From CBDBCU01 sp965243185 (GTDB taxonomy: Bacteria > Chloroflexota > Dehalococcoidia > Lucifugimonadales > UBA3495): DNA of 64,000 nt. This document shows, piece after piece, positions 50,552 through 59,420 of the stretch. The DNA is taken from NCBI GenBank assembly GCA_965243185.1, contig OZ251531.1, positions 1,860,001 to 1,924,000 on the forward strand, given 5' to 3'. A model generated the notes under the pieces. It was given only the letters and a program-made list of their open reading frames with translations, ran no database searches and was not told the DNA's origin. The first letter of the stretch is position 1, and every line of letters begins with the position of its first letter. The position numbers and the translations under genes are program-made.

Positions 50552-52399
50552 GTGGCAAAGAGGAAGGGCGTTGGCGGGCCTACGGCCGCGTTTAATGGGG
50601 TGAACCGGGGGGTGTATATCGCGGATAATTTGGATTTTCTGCGGGCGATTAACAGCGGGTCGGTGGATTTGGTGTGTATTGACCCGCCCTTTGCCAAGAA
50701 TGATACTTTTACCGCCGATATGCTGAAGCCGGCTTTGACCGGGGCGGAAAAAGAGAATGAGAGGCGGCTGCTCGAGGGTCAGTGGGGGATTGCTACGCCG
50801 GAGCAGGCCGCCGCCGGGATTGCCTGGCCGGAGGACCCGAAAGCCCGGGGCGGTTATCGGGATACTTGGGATTGGGATATGGATGTTCACCCGGACTGGC
50901 AGACGGACTTGGAACACCATCATCCGGCGGTCAATAAGTTGATTGACACCACCCGGGACATTCAAGGGGATGACGTGGCCGCTTATCTGGCGTTTATGGC
51001 GATTCGGTTGGTGGAGATTCACCGGGTACTCAAGCCGACGGGCATTCTATTCCTGCACTGCGACCATACGGCCGACGGTTACATACGGCAGCTGCTGGAC
51101 GGGGTGTTTGGCAAGGATAATTTCAGGAATGCGATTGCGTGGAAACGGACTAACGCCCCGACGGCGTCAAAATACCAGTTCGGGTGCGTCCACGACACCA
51201 TATTTGCCTACGCCAAGGGCGCGGCGGCGATTTTTAATCCGGTGTTTGTGCCGCATTCCCAAGAATACCTGGATAAATCCTATCGGCATAAGGATGAGCG
51301 GGGGACATTCCGGGCGTCGCCGCTGACGGCGCAGGGGGCGACACGGGGTTCGTCGGGGCAACCGTGGGGCGGGGTCGATGTGGCGGCCAAAGGGCTGCAT
51401 TGGGTTGTTCCCCAAGCGATTCCGGATAATGTGGTAAAGCCGGCCAACTTTTCGCAAATGACGACCCAAGAGAAATTGGGTTGGCTGGATAGGGAGGGGC
51501 TGATTTACTGGCCGCCGCGGGGGAAAGTGCCGGCGTTTAAGCGGTATTTGCATACCACGCCGGGGGCCAGGGGTTCTGACTTAATCGTGGACATTGCGGG
51601 GATACAAGGCTCCGCTTTGGAATTGACCGGCTATCCGACGCAGAAGCCGATTGCGCTGGCAGAGCGGATTATCCAAGCGGCGACGAAGCCGGGCGACATG
51701 GTGCTGGATTGCTTTGCGGGGTGCGCTTATGCGGCGGTGGCGGCGGAAAAGTTGGGTAGGCAGTGGGTAGCGTGCGATATTAACCCCCGGGCGTGGACGG
51801 TGTTTAAGCGGCAGTTTAACAAGGGCGGGGAGCTGCCCAAGTTGACCTGCAATGACCGGACTACGGGGCAGCAGGTGATGGGGAGCGAGCCGACGGTTAC
51901 GGTGCACGGGCCGGGGGAATTGCCCCGGCGGACTACGCCGCGCATAGTTGAAATCAAGCCGCTGCGGACGAACAACCGGCGGGCGGGCGGCGATGTGCCG
52001 GAGGGGAAACGGGAAAGGCCGCTGATGTCCAAGCCGGAAATCCTTAAAGAGCTGCTGGATTTCACGGATGGCAAGGCTTATTGCTGCGGGTTTGAGAGCA
52101 AGAATGCGGACGGCAGTTATGCTTATGGGGATTATGAGCTGGATCATATTATCCCTAAAAGCGTGGGCGGGCCGGATGATATTACCAATCGTCAACCGCT
52201 TTGCCCGACGCATAACCAGCTGAAGCGGGATTTGGATTTGGACTTGAAGGAATTGCGGGCGCTGGTGGGGGAACGGCAGGAGTATAAGCCGGGTATTACG
52301 CTGCAAGCTTTGCCGCGGGCGGATCGGGCGTTGGAGTATGCGATGCAGGTGCGGGCGGCGGCGTATCAGCGGAAGTTTGGGAAGGGGATGGGTATTTAG
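50552..52399 (+). CDS. DNA methyltransferase (N4/N6, beta class) fused to an HNH nuclease domain
   Basis: 615 residues. Residues 20-420 form an amino-methyltransferase in beta order: catalytic motif DPPF at 44-47 first, SAM motif VLDCFAGCAYAAVAAEKLGR at ~384-403 later, with GYPTQKPIALAERII before it. Residues ~505-580 form an HNH domain: CCGFESK, YELDHIIPKSVGGPDDITNRQPLCPTHNQLKRD (His-Asn-His pattern). Methylation and cleavage in one chain suggests a self-contained restriction-modification enzyme or a defence nuclease guided by methylation. GTG start with AAGGGGG 8 nt upstream. It lies inside the mobile island, between IS256-like and IS982-like elements. Confidence 0.85.
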   Translation: MAKRKGVGGPTAAFNGVNRGVYIADNLDFLRAINSGSVDLVCIDPPFAKNDTFTADMLKPALTGAEKENERRLLEGQWGIATPEQAAAGIAWPEDPKARGGYRDTWDWDMDVHPDWQTDLEHHHPAVNKLIDTTRDIQGDDVAAYLAFMAIRLVEIHRVLKPTGILFLHCDHTADGYIRQLLDGVFGKDNFRNAIAWKRTNAPTASKYQFGCVHDTIFAYAKGAAAIFNPVFVPHSQEYLDKSYRHKDERGTFRASPLTAQGATRGSSGQPWGGVDVAAKGLHWVVPQAIPDNVVKPANFSQMTTQEKLGWLDREGLIYWPPRGKVPAFKRYLHTTPGARGSDLIVDIAGIQGSALELTGYPTQKPIALAERIIQAATKPGDMVLDCFAGCAYAAVAAEKLGRQWVACDINPRAWTVFKRQFNKGGELPKLTCNDRTTGQQVMGSEPTVTVHGPGELPRRTTPRIVEIKPLRTNNRRAGGDVPEGKRERPLMSKPEILKELLDFTDGKAYCCGFESKNADGSYAYGDYELDHIIPKSVGGPDDITNRQPLCPTHNQLKRDLDLDLKELRALVGERQEYKPGITLQALPRADRALEYAMQVRAAAYQRKFGKGMGI

Positions 52400-52621
52400 G
52401 GAGGCGGGCGGCATAGCCGGGATGATGGAGGGCGGCGTAGGCAACTACCCAAGGTACACAGGTATATAATTCCCAAAATATATCATGAATGGGGGCGTGG
52501 CGGACGGATTAACCGACAAAGGTGTATACCAGCTGTGGGGTGGCGCGTTTTCCACGCAGGGTGAATAGCTTTTCAGGAAATCGCATCCCTTGATGGTGGT
52601 AGCATCCCTTGCGATATTCAA

Positions 52622-53662
52622 ACGCTTGGTGTGAAATAGCCGGGGCTACCAGCCCAGCAGGTCGGCGAAGGACAGATTGGGCCGGCCCAACTGCCGGTTC
52701 AGCCCGATGCAGAAGTTATGCATAATCACCTTAGCCACCAGCCGCGTCTGCAATCCCTCCAGGGTGTGCGGACGGTCTTGCCCCAAGCGGAAAAAGCCTT
52801 GCAACTGGGCAAAGTCCGTTTCCCCAATCTGCCGCTTGCCGGCCACCCAACGGCGCAGGGGATAGCGCCAGGGATGCTTGCGATGCCGTTGCGGCGGCGC
52901 CACAACGCAAGCTTGATACTCCTGCTGCCAGCGTTGGTGGGCGGCCCGCCCGGTAAAGCCTTTGTCGGCCACATACCAAGGGCAGTAAGCTCCCAAAGTG
53001 GGCAGTCGGGGATGGGGATACAACCGAAAAGCCAGGAAAACCTCGGTCATAGTCTGGTCTTTGGCGCTGGCCGGGGCCAAACTGAACCCGGTAATGTTGC
53101 CGGCCGGGCCCGTAGCCAGCAGCAGATGCAAGCCGGCATACCCGCCCAAGCGATTGCTGTAGCCGATGTCGGCTGGTCCGGGCAGCCAGCCCTTCCCCCG
53201 TCGCTTGGCGGCCCGGGTCGGCACGGCGGTGCTGTCCAGGGCTTGGTACAGCCCCTCCGGTTCCTGGAGCAAGTCAGACTGGTAACGCCAGAAGGCGGCC
53301 TGCAAGGCGTAACAGCGGCGGGCGTGGCGGTTGAACTGGCTGCGGTTGGGCAGCCGGGGGAAGGCATCCCGCAGTTGGGTCTCGGCATAGCGGTAAAAGT
53401 CCCGCGCGCGGCCAAAGCGTCGCCATTGGCTGAAACCGAGCAAAGTAATTACCTCGCTGTCGGACAAAGCCGGCGGCCGGCCCGGTTGCCGGGGCGGCGG
53501 CACCTGGGATTTGCAAAAGTCGTCCACCAGGACATATAGTATGGTCAGGAAGGTGTTCGGATCCAGCATAGCCCAGCCTCCTTTTGTCGGGTAGGCTTAA
53601 CTATGGGGCCAGACACCTTCCCTTACAAGGTCTTTCCGGCCTTTTTATTTTCACACCAAGCG
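52622..53662 (-). mobile_element. IS982-like insertion sequence
   Basis: ~1,041 bp with inverted ends (A)CGCTTGGTGTGAAA left at 52622 and right, minus strand, CGCTTGGTGTGAAAATA ending at 53662. TTCAA occurs directly outside both ends (52617-52621, 53663-53667) and is the likely target duplication. Confidence 0.75.
52646..53569 (-). CDS. IS982-like DDE transposase
   Basis: 307 residues. PPALSDSEVITLLGFSQWRRFG near residue 30 is the family's N-terminal signature (LSDxEVITL); catalytic Asp in YQALDSTAVPT, Asp in WYVADKGFTG, and Glu in RQIGETDFAQLQGFF. It ends LVAKVIMHNFCIGLNRQLG. Complete, so possibly active. IS982 versus related IS5-group families cannot be settled without a search. Confidence 0.8.
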   Translation of the reverse strand: MLDPNTFLTILYVLVDDFCKSQVPPPRQPGRPPALSDSEVITLLGFSQWRRFGRARDFYRYAETQLRDAFPRLPNRSQFNRHARRCYALQAAFWRYQSDLLQEPEGLYQALDSTAVPTRAAKRRGKGWLPGPADIGYSNRLGGYAGLHLLLATGPAGNITGFSLAPASAKDQTMTEVFLAFRLYPHPRLPTLGAYCPWYVADKGFTGRAAHQRWQQEYQACVVAPPQRHRKHPWRYPLRRWVAGKRQIGETDFAQLQGFFRLGQDRPHTLEGLQTRLVAKVIMHNFCIGLNRQLGRPNLSFADLLGW

Positions 53663-54321
53663 TTCAAGAGACGCAGGCTCACCGACCGGTCAGCGATCGA
53701 ACGGAAAAGCGGCACTGTAACGCGAACCCCCGGCAATGCTTGGGCAATCACCCGACTTTGCAAGGCGTCCTCGATCTTTTTCGCCACCTTTTTCGTGCCA
53801 TCCCCCTGGTGGCTTTCCCGAATGGCATCCGCAAGGGAAGCCGCCTTTTCCCCAAAGGATGGCTCCAGCAACTTCTTGAGGTATCCTTTTTGTCCCAGCT
53901 TGGACGTTTCGACTGTGGGCCGCCAGATGTACCTGATCCAAGTGTTTCAGCGTTACCGCCCGCAGGTTGTCGTAGGTCTCCAGGTGGACGCGGGCCATAA
54001 CCCGGCGTAGTTCGGTGTGTTTGCGCCCCTCTACCAAGCCCAGTGCTTCTTTGCCTGTTTCGGTGAGTTCGTACGCCCCTTTGGCGGAATTGGCAAACCC
54101 GAAATGCACCAACTCCCGGCAGACCTTTTCCCCCGCCGCCGCGAAAGTTCCCCGGGGTTCCGGCAGCATAAGCCGGAGAGCCCGGTCGCTGACATATTTC
54201 CGCACGGAACGGGAGACGGTTTCCTCCTGCTCATCCCGGCGCGCCGCGGCCGGGAGACCGCCCAATACCCTGAGCCCGATGTAGTGGTAGCCCACATCGG
54301 ATATGTTATAGCTGGATATGT

Positions 54322-55110
54322 TCATATCCTGCCCCTTGCTTTCGCATTTCCGAACTCTGTTAGAAGTTCAGTACAATCTCCGTTAAGCCGCCGTAGTTCC
54401 CGGCTTAATGCCAAAATTGGCAAGCCCCCAACAGCTTTCAGAACTATCGTATTCTCCGAACTGTAACCACACCGGCTGGTCAACCAAGTTTCTTCCAAGT
54501 CCGAGGACAACCGATTTAGTTCTACACAGAGCTCCTCGAAAGCGTCCTGAGTATCCCTCGCCAGTGTAATGCCTTGCTGAATTTCGACATTCATTCTCAA
54601 GGCACTATCTTGCAAAACCGGCAACGGGCGCAGCCCCGGCGTAACCGGGTGAATTCCCAACCCCAAGCAAGCCGCAAGTCCGTGTTCGTCAAAGGTGCCA
54701 CTGGAGATAAACACCGGCAGCACTTCCCCCATCAGCAGGGACGGGTTAAAGGCCAAGTAATCCAGCAACTTGGCAAAGAAAATGATGGCGTCATTTTTCT
54801 CCGGCGGGTTGGATGGGCGGTTCTTAATCTCCGCCACGGCCACCAAATCTGAAGTTTGCGCCACGATGTCAACTTCGTGGAGTACGCCAGACGCCGTTTC
54901 TAACCCTTCCCCAAGCCGCATTTCCCGTTCCTGAGAGATAGTCCAGTCCGGGAACTTGGCAACGCAACTTTCCCGAAAGCACCGCTCAAACCCTTGGTCG
55001 CCGCCAGATTCATGCCCCAAGTGCTGCCATTCCCGGTCGACGAACCGATAAGCCTCTCTCAAGAATTGCAGGGCGGAAGGCGGCAGGTACTCGTCTTGAT
55101 GGATATTCAT
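54322..55110 (-). CDS. PD-(D/E)XK nuclease-like protein
   Basis: 262 residues. The segment LHEVDIVAQTSDLVAVAEIKNR gives the restriction-endonuclease-fold signature with Asp 81 and the Glu94-Ile-Lys96 pair (VD-x12-ExK), preceded by a helix containing Glu residues. The rest is helical and unrecognised. Predicted to cleave DNA as a restriction or defence nuclease. It is followed, with an ATGA overlap, by the broken winged-helix-like gene and lies in the mobile island between two insertion sequences. GC content is lower than in neighbouring housekeeping genes. Confidence 0.65.
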   Translation of the reverse strand: MNIHQDEYLPPSALQFLREAYRFVDREWQHLGHESGGDQGFERCFRESCVAKFPDWTISQEREMRLGEGLETASGVLHEVDIVAQTSDLVAVAEIKNRPSNPPEKNDAIIFFAKLLDYLAFNPSLLMGEVLPVFISSGTFDEHGLAACLGLGIHPVTPGLRPLPVLQDSALRMNVEIQQGITLARDTQDAFEELCVELNRLSSDLEETWLTSRCGYSSENTIVLKAVGGLPILALSRELRRLNGDCTELLTEFGNAKARGRI

Positions 55111-55136
55111 ACCGCCCCTAATCCATCAAATCCGGC

Positions 55137-55952
55137 ATTCTCAACACGTGTTGGCGTGAGGTAAAATGGGGAAAATTGCCTTGACCGAGGAGCGGAATTA
55201 TGTCCCAACGGGCTTATCGCCACGACTTGCGCTGCCCCCATTGCGGCTCCAACTGGATGCCCAAATACGGCGCTTCCCGGGGGAAGCAGACCTATCGCTG
55301 CGGCCACTGCAAGCATCGCCACACCCCGGAGGGCAACCGCCACTACTATTCGGAGCAGGTCAAGAGCCAAGCCGTGGGGATGTATCTGGAGGGCAGCAGC
55401 AGCTCGGCCATCGGGCGGGTGCTCAAGGTGTGGCTGGAAACGGTCTATTCCTGGATTCAAAAAAAGCCGTGGCGGCTGGGGAGACCTTGAACTTGGTGCG
55501 GGAGCAGCAAGCGGCCTGGCGGCCGGCCGGGGTTAAGGCCGTAGTAATTTCCCGGGATGAAGCGTGGACTTACCTGGGCTGCCGCAAGGGGAAGCAGCGG
55601 CAATCCCTGGGGATTGGGACGGCGGTAGTAGTGGAAAGCGACGGGCGGTGGTGGCGGGATTTTGAGGTGGGGGGACGGGATACGGAGACTTTCCTGCGGT
55701 TGCCGGAGGCGGCCAAATACAGTACGGACCGCACGAAGTGTATAATTGGCTGCCGCCGGACTGCCATGTGGCGCGCAAGGGGCGGGAAGGCAATCGGAAC
55801 GAAGGGCTGCATTCGGTCTTGCGGGGGAAGCTGAACCGGCTGGTGCGGCGGACTAAGGGATACACCAAGCAAGCGGAAATGCTGGTTGGTTCCCTGGCTA
55901 TGCTGTGGCTTCAGCAAGGCTGGATTTAACCACGCCAACACGTGTTGAGAAT
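55137..55952 (+). mobile_element. IS1-like insertion sequence, degenerate
   Basis: 816 bp bounded by perfect 22-bp inverted repeats ATTCTCAACACGTGTTGGCG + TG (55137-55158 and 55931-55952), whose core AACACGTGTT is itself palindromic. No target duplication was found. Confidence 0.8.
55200..55929 (+). pseudogene. IS1-family transposase, frameshifted
   Basis: ORF A (55200-55490) is an InsA-like zinc finger plus helix-turn-helix (CPHCGSNWMPKYG, CGHCKHRH, VGMYLEGSSSSAIGRVL). A AAA AAA at 55459-55465 would move ribosomes to the -1 frame, which continues KKAVAAGETLNLV and DEAWTYLGCRKGK. That frame breaks near 55731 (AAKYSTD): the remaining InsB-like end HEVYNWLPPDCHVARKGREG to MLWLQQGWI lies in a third frame. 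The first shift is programmed as in IS1; the second is probably a mutation, so the element looks inactive. Confidence 0.75.
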
Positions 55953-56001
55953 ACCCAAATTTTTTGGAGTTGGTGGCGACTGTGGGTTTGGTGATGGGGC
56001 G

Positions 56002-56031
56002 TCGAGATTCCTCGGCTACAGCCGCGGAATG
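56002..56031. repeat. Dispersed repeat B, diverged
   Basis: CGAGATTCCTCGGCTACAGC then CGCGGAATGG. Confidence 0.6.
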
Positions 56032-56146
56032 GGACGGGGGGCTATGCCGCGGAACGGCTATAGATGGTTGGTCGGAATGACATAGCTATGGCGGGTTGGG
56101 TGTCCGGGGTGTCAATAATTAGGGGAAACACGCCCTGATTGGCGGG

Positions 56147-57352
56147 CTACCAGCCGGGGTCTTTGGGGGAGAGTCCCATTAGGGCTTGGCCGCCGGATTC
56201 GTAGTTGGCGGGGAGGCCGGCGCCGTGCTGGACGACGACATGGGCGTCGCGGAAGCGGCGTTCGAGGCCGTGGCGGCGGTGGATGGCGTTGGTGCCGGCG
56301 GCGTGAAACAGCAAATCCACAGCGTGGGCGGATTGGTGGATGGAGTGGGTGATGGCGAGGCGGGCTTGGGCCAGTTCGGGGCTGGGCATAGGCATATTAT
56401 CGTCAAAGGACTGCCAAGCGCTGCGGACGGCGGCTAGGACATAGGCGCGGGCGCCGCTGATGATGGCTTCGGCTTCGCCGACTTTGGACTGGACGGCGGG
56501 GCGGTCGCGCAAGGGGGTGGTGGATAGAGTGGTGCCGGCTTGGGTGGCCAGTTCGATGAAGGCGTCCATTGCGCCCCGGGCGATGCCCAAGGCTACGGCG
56601 GAGACCAGGGTCCAGATGGCGATGAGCATAGTGCGGGGATGGTAGGGGAATCCGGGTTCCCGTGCCGGGGCGTAGAGCCGGAAAGTGCGCTCGGTTGGCA
56701 CAAAGACATCGTCAACGACAAAGTCGTTGCTGCCGGTGCCGCACAAGCCGACAACTTGCCAGGTGTCGTGGACGGCGGCGTCAGTGATGGGGAGGAATGC
56801 CATCACGGTGGCGGAGTTGGCCGCTGGCCCGGTGCCGGCATTAGCCGCCGCCGGGGCCGCATTGTCCCCGTCGGTCAGCCGGCAGTTGACAAAGAGCCAG
56901 TTGGCGTTGCTGATGCCGCTGGCGTAGTCCCAACGGCCGCTGATGCGGTAGCCGCCGGGAACGGGGCGGGCAATGCCTTCGGGACGGAAGGAGCCGGCGC
57001 AGCGGAAGTCGGGCGGCTGGCCGAACATCTCTTGCCCGATTTCCGGGGTAAAGTGGCCGGTGAACAGCGCGCCGCCGTTGGAGAGTAGGGCGCACCAGCC
57101 GACGGAACCCTCGGCCCGGGAAAGCTCCTCGACTACATCAAAGGCGGTAATGGGGTCAACTTGCGGCCCGCCCATACTGGCGGGGAGAAAGAGTTGGTAG
57201 GCGCCGATGGCGGCGATTTGGGCGGCCAGGGGGTCTGGGATGCGGCGCAATTGGTCCATTTCGGGCCGGGCGGCGCAGATGTCCGGGTGCAAGGCGCGGG
57301 CGGCGGTCAGCAGGTCGGGGAATTGGGCAGTAGGCGGTGCTTTCAGTTGCAT
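56147..57352 (-). CDS. Acyl-CoA-dehydrogenase-fold flavin monooxygenase (HsaA/HpaB-like group)
   Basis: 401 residues. Acyl-CoA dehydrogenase fold with LFLPASMGGPQVDPITAFDVVEELSRAEGSVGW, RPVPGGYRISGRWDYASGI, TWQVVGLCGTGSNDFVVDDVFVP, and the C-terminal HAVDLLFHAAGTNAIHRRHGLERRFRDAHVVVQH typical of two-component flavin-dependent monooxygenases rather than true dehydrogenases (catalytic base Glu absent from its usual place). Would need a separate flavin reductase. ATG at 57352 has no clear ribosome site; an open frame further upstream is intergenic. Substrate unknown. Confidence 0.8.
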   Translation of the reverse strand: MQLKAPPTAQFPDLLTAARALHPDICAARPEMDQLRRIPDPLAAQIAAIGAYQLFLPASMGGPQVDPITAFDVVEELSRAEGSVGWCALLSNGGALFTGHFTPEIGQEMFGQPPDFRCAGSFRPEGIARPVPGGYRISGRWDYASGISNANWLFVNCRLTDGDNAAPAAANAGTGPAANSATVMAFLPITDAAVHDTWQVVGLCGTGSNDFVVDDVFVPTERTFRLYAPAREPGFPYHPRTMLIAIWTLVSAVALGIARGAMDAFIELATQAGTTLSTTPLRDRPAVQSKVGEAEAIISGARAYVLAAVRSAWQSFDDNMPMPSPELAQARLAITHSIHQSAHAVDLLFHAAGTNAIHRRHGLERRFRDAHVVVQHGAGLPANYESGGQALMGLSPKDPGW

Positions 57353-57640
57353 TTTGGCGGTGCTCGGTTTTAGGGATGGGTTAGGGTATGGATAGTCGGG
57401 AGCGGATTGCAAAAAGTTTGAACCGGCGTAGAATTGATGGGGCGGGAAGCGGCACTCGGGAAGGTTTCGGCGAGGTTTATCATAAAGGCAACGGAGCGGC
57501 GTGTCCAGTACTATTTTATGCAGTCCCGTCGAGGGCGTGGGGCTGTTTGGTAAATAGCAGTATGGGTTCGCCGCTGTTCCGCAAAATACTTGGTCCGCAA
57601 ATATCCGGCGGGGCCGGGTCATTCGGGTTGGAGTAGAGGG

Positions 57641-58381
57641 ATGCCGCCGAAAATTCGCAAGGTGCGCGCCGATTTGCTGCTGTATGAGCGGGGGTTGGCG
57701 GAAAGCCGGGAGCAAGCCCGGATCCTGATTATGGAGGGTTTGGTGTTCGCTCCGGCCGGGCGGGTGCTGAAGCCCGGCGTTGCTTTGGCGGAAAGTACGC
57801 CGCTGGAAGTGCGGGGCCGGCTGCCCTATGTGAGCCGGGGCGGGGTGAAACTGGCGCACGCTTTGACGGTTTTCGGGCTGAAAGTGGACGGGTTGACCGT
57901 TCTGGATGTGGGGGCATCAACCGGGGGCTTTACGGACTGCCTGCTGCAACGGGGGGTGCGGCGGGTTTATGCGGTGGATGTGGGCCACGGGCAACTGCAT
58001 CACAAGCTGCGGCAGGATGAGCGGGTGGTGGCGTTGGAGAAATGCAATGCCCGCTATCCTTATGGGCTGCCGGAAAGGGTGGATTTGGCGGTGGTGGATG
58101 TGTCGTTTATATCGCTGGGTTTGGTTATACCGCCGGCGGTGGGGCATTTGGCGCCGGGCGGGTATGTGGCGGCGTTGGTGAAGCCGCAGTTTGAAGCGGG
58201 CCGGGAGCAGGTGGGCCGGGGCGGGATTGTGAAAGACCCGAAGGTTCACGCCGCCGTGCTGGGCAAGGCGGCGCTCGGGGCGGTGGAGCAGGGTTTGCGG
58301 GTGCGGAATCTTTGTCCATCGCCGATATTGGGGGACAAGGGTAATCGGGAGTTTTTCCTGCTGCTGCAAAAGCCGGGGTGA
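57641..58381 (+). CDS. tlyA: TlyA-family rRNA 2'-O-methyltransferase
   Basis: 246 residues. N-terminal S4 RNA-binding domain (RADLLLYERGLAESREQARILIMEGLVF) then an FtsJ-like SAM methyltransferase: VLDVGASTGGFTDCLLQRGV near residue 87, VDVGHGQLHHKLR and VVDVSFISLGLVIP. TlyA methylates cytidines in 16S/23S rRNA, affecting capreomycin sensitivity in mycobacteria; related proteins are annotated as hemolysin A. ATG at 57641 is chosen over an upstream in-frame ATG at 57590 because MPPKIRKVRADLLL is the family start. Confidence 0.92.
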   Translation: MPPKIRKVRADLLLYERGLAESREQARILIMEGLVFAPAGRVLKPGVALAESTPLEVRGRLPYVSRGGVKLAHALTVFGLKVDGLTVLDVGASTGGFTDCLLQRGVRRVYAVDVGHGQLHHKLRQDERVVALEKCNARYPYGLPERVDLAVVDVSFISLGLVIPPAVGHLAPGGYVAALVKPQFEAGREQVGRGGIVKDPKVHAAVLGKAALGAVEQGLRVRNLCPSPILGDKGNREFFLLLQKPG

Positions 58382-58430
58382 GGTAGGTTAGAAGTCGGGA
58401 AACCGGGGGCTTTGCAACAGTCTCTGGCCT

Positions 58431-58461
58431 TTCTGGATTCCCACTTTCGTGGGAATGACGG
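58431..58461. repeat. Dispersed repeat A
   Basis: TTCTGGATTCCCACTTTCGT then GGGAATGACGG, in the 220-bp gap between tlyA and the rhomboid gene. Confidence 0.8.
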
Positions 58462-58602
58462 TGGAGGACGGGAAGGACGATTTTATGCGATAGCCCTAGT
58501 CTTTACAGAGGACGGCGGTCTTGTGCTATGGTCGAGTTGGCTTTGGGGAAAGGGTGGGATGGGATTTTTTGACCGGGTTCAAGTTCGGGCGGGAGAAGGG
58601 CT

Positions 58603-59178
58603 TTGAGTCGTACTGCTAATGTTACATTGCTGGCGGCCCTGGTCGCAGTCATCTGGGCAGTGGAATTGGTGAATATGCTCCTGGGGCATCGCCTTAACGA
58701 CTATGGGCTGCTGCCGCGCACCGTCGCGGGTTTGCGGGGGATTCCGCTAAGCCCCCTGCTCCACGGCGGGTTCAGTCATACGCTTTCCAATACGGCGCCG
58801 TTGCTAATCTTGGGCGGATTAGCGGCAGTGCGGGGGCGCGGCAACTTCCTGCTGGTGACGGTTTTCATCATCCTGGTGGGCGGCGCCGGAGTGTGGGTAG
58901 GGGGCCGGGCGGCGCTGCATATCGGGGCCAGCGGATTGGTGTTCGGCTACTTCGGCTATCTGGTGGGCCGGGGCTGGTACGAGCGGAGTATTTTGTCCAT
59001 AGCGGTGGCTTTGGCGGTTATTGGGGTTTTCGGATGGGGGATGCTGTCCGGGATTTTGCCGACCGCCGGCGGGATTGTGTCGTGGGAAGGGCATTTGTGC
59101 GGGCTGATTGCGGGGGTGTTGGCGGCTTGGGTGATGGGCGGGCGGCGGAAGCGGGCGGCAGTTAGGAATGGGGAATGA
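58603..59178 (+). CDS. Rhomboid-family intramembrane serine protease
   Basis: 191 residues, six predicted membrane helices. Catalytic Ser 110 in HIGASGLVFG (GxSG) and His 164 in SWEGHLCGLIAG; the HGGFSHTLSN loop has the oxyanion-side His 59 and Asn 63. It would cut membrane-protein substrates within the bilayer. TTG start after GGGAGAAGGG; no better start is available. The basic C-terminal tail (GGRRKRAAVR) is cytoplasmic. Confidence 0.9.
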   Translation: MSRTANVTLLAALVAVIWAVELVNMLLGHRLNDYGLLPRTVAGLRGIPLSPLLHGGFSHTLSNTAPLLILGGLAAVRGRGNFLLVTVFIILVGGAGVWVGGRAALHIGASGLVFGYFGYLVGRGWYERSILSIAVALAVIGVFGWGMLSGILPTAGGIVSWEGHLCGLIAGVLAAWVMGGRRKRAAVRNGE

Positions 59179-59324
59179 GGGATTAAGGGGGGCGGTGCGT
59201 TGTGTTCGGGAAGTTGTAAAAAGCCCGGCCTTGTGGTAGGCTTGGAAAACATTTTGGGGCTGTAGCCGGGCCGGTTGGGGTTATTTCTGTGAAAGCGGGA
59301 ATTCAGGGGTTTCCGTCCAATTGC

Positions 59325-59339
59325 AGCATTGTAGCAATG
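59325..59339. repeat. Short hairpin upstream of the surface-protein promoter
   Basis: GCATTG-TAG-CAATGC, 12 bp before the -35; could be an operator. Confidence 0.3.
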
Positions 59340-59350
59340 CTCACAAATTA

Positions 59351-59379
59351 TTGCGCTGCCCGTTCCTAACCGGTAATAT
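59351..59379 (+). promoter_or_regulatory. Promoter of the surface-protein gene
   Basis: TTGCGC (59351-59356), 17-bp spacer, TAATAT (59374-59379); start codon 42 nt downstream. Confidence 0.6.
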
Positions 59380-59420
59380 GGGGCAAGTTCTACCACCCCA
59401 TCCTTAAAGGAGCCTTTGTT

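Larger units (their letters stand above)
52445..54325 (-). pseudogene. Winged-helix-like protein gene, broken by a frameshift and an IS982-like insertion
   Basis: ATG at 54325 (MNISSYNISDVGYHYIG) overlaps the nuclease-like gene stop as ATGA. About residue 125, after LKHLDQV, the coherent frame moves: the next frame reads YIWRPTVETSKLGQKGYLKKLLEPSFGEK onward, implying a lost base near 53935. It then runs to RLL at the edge of the insertion sequence at 53662. Beyond the insertion (52621 down to 52445) the same frame continues NIARDATTIKGCDFLKSYSP to a TAG, and the shared TTGAA makes the join in frame. Segment FANSAKGAYELTETGKEAL looks like a winged helix wing. Original function unknown; it was the partner of the nuclease-like gene. 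Confidence 0.7.

Noticed and set aside
57590..57640. Longer TlyA start at 57590
   Set aside because: The family begins with the S4 domain right after the ATG at 57641; the extra residues are not conserved-looking.
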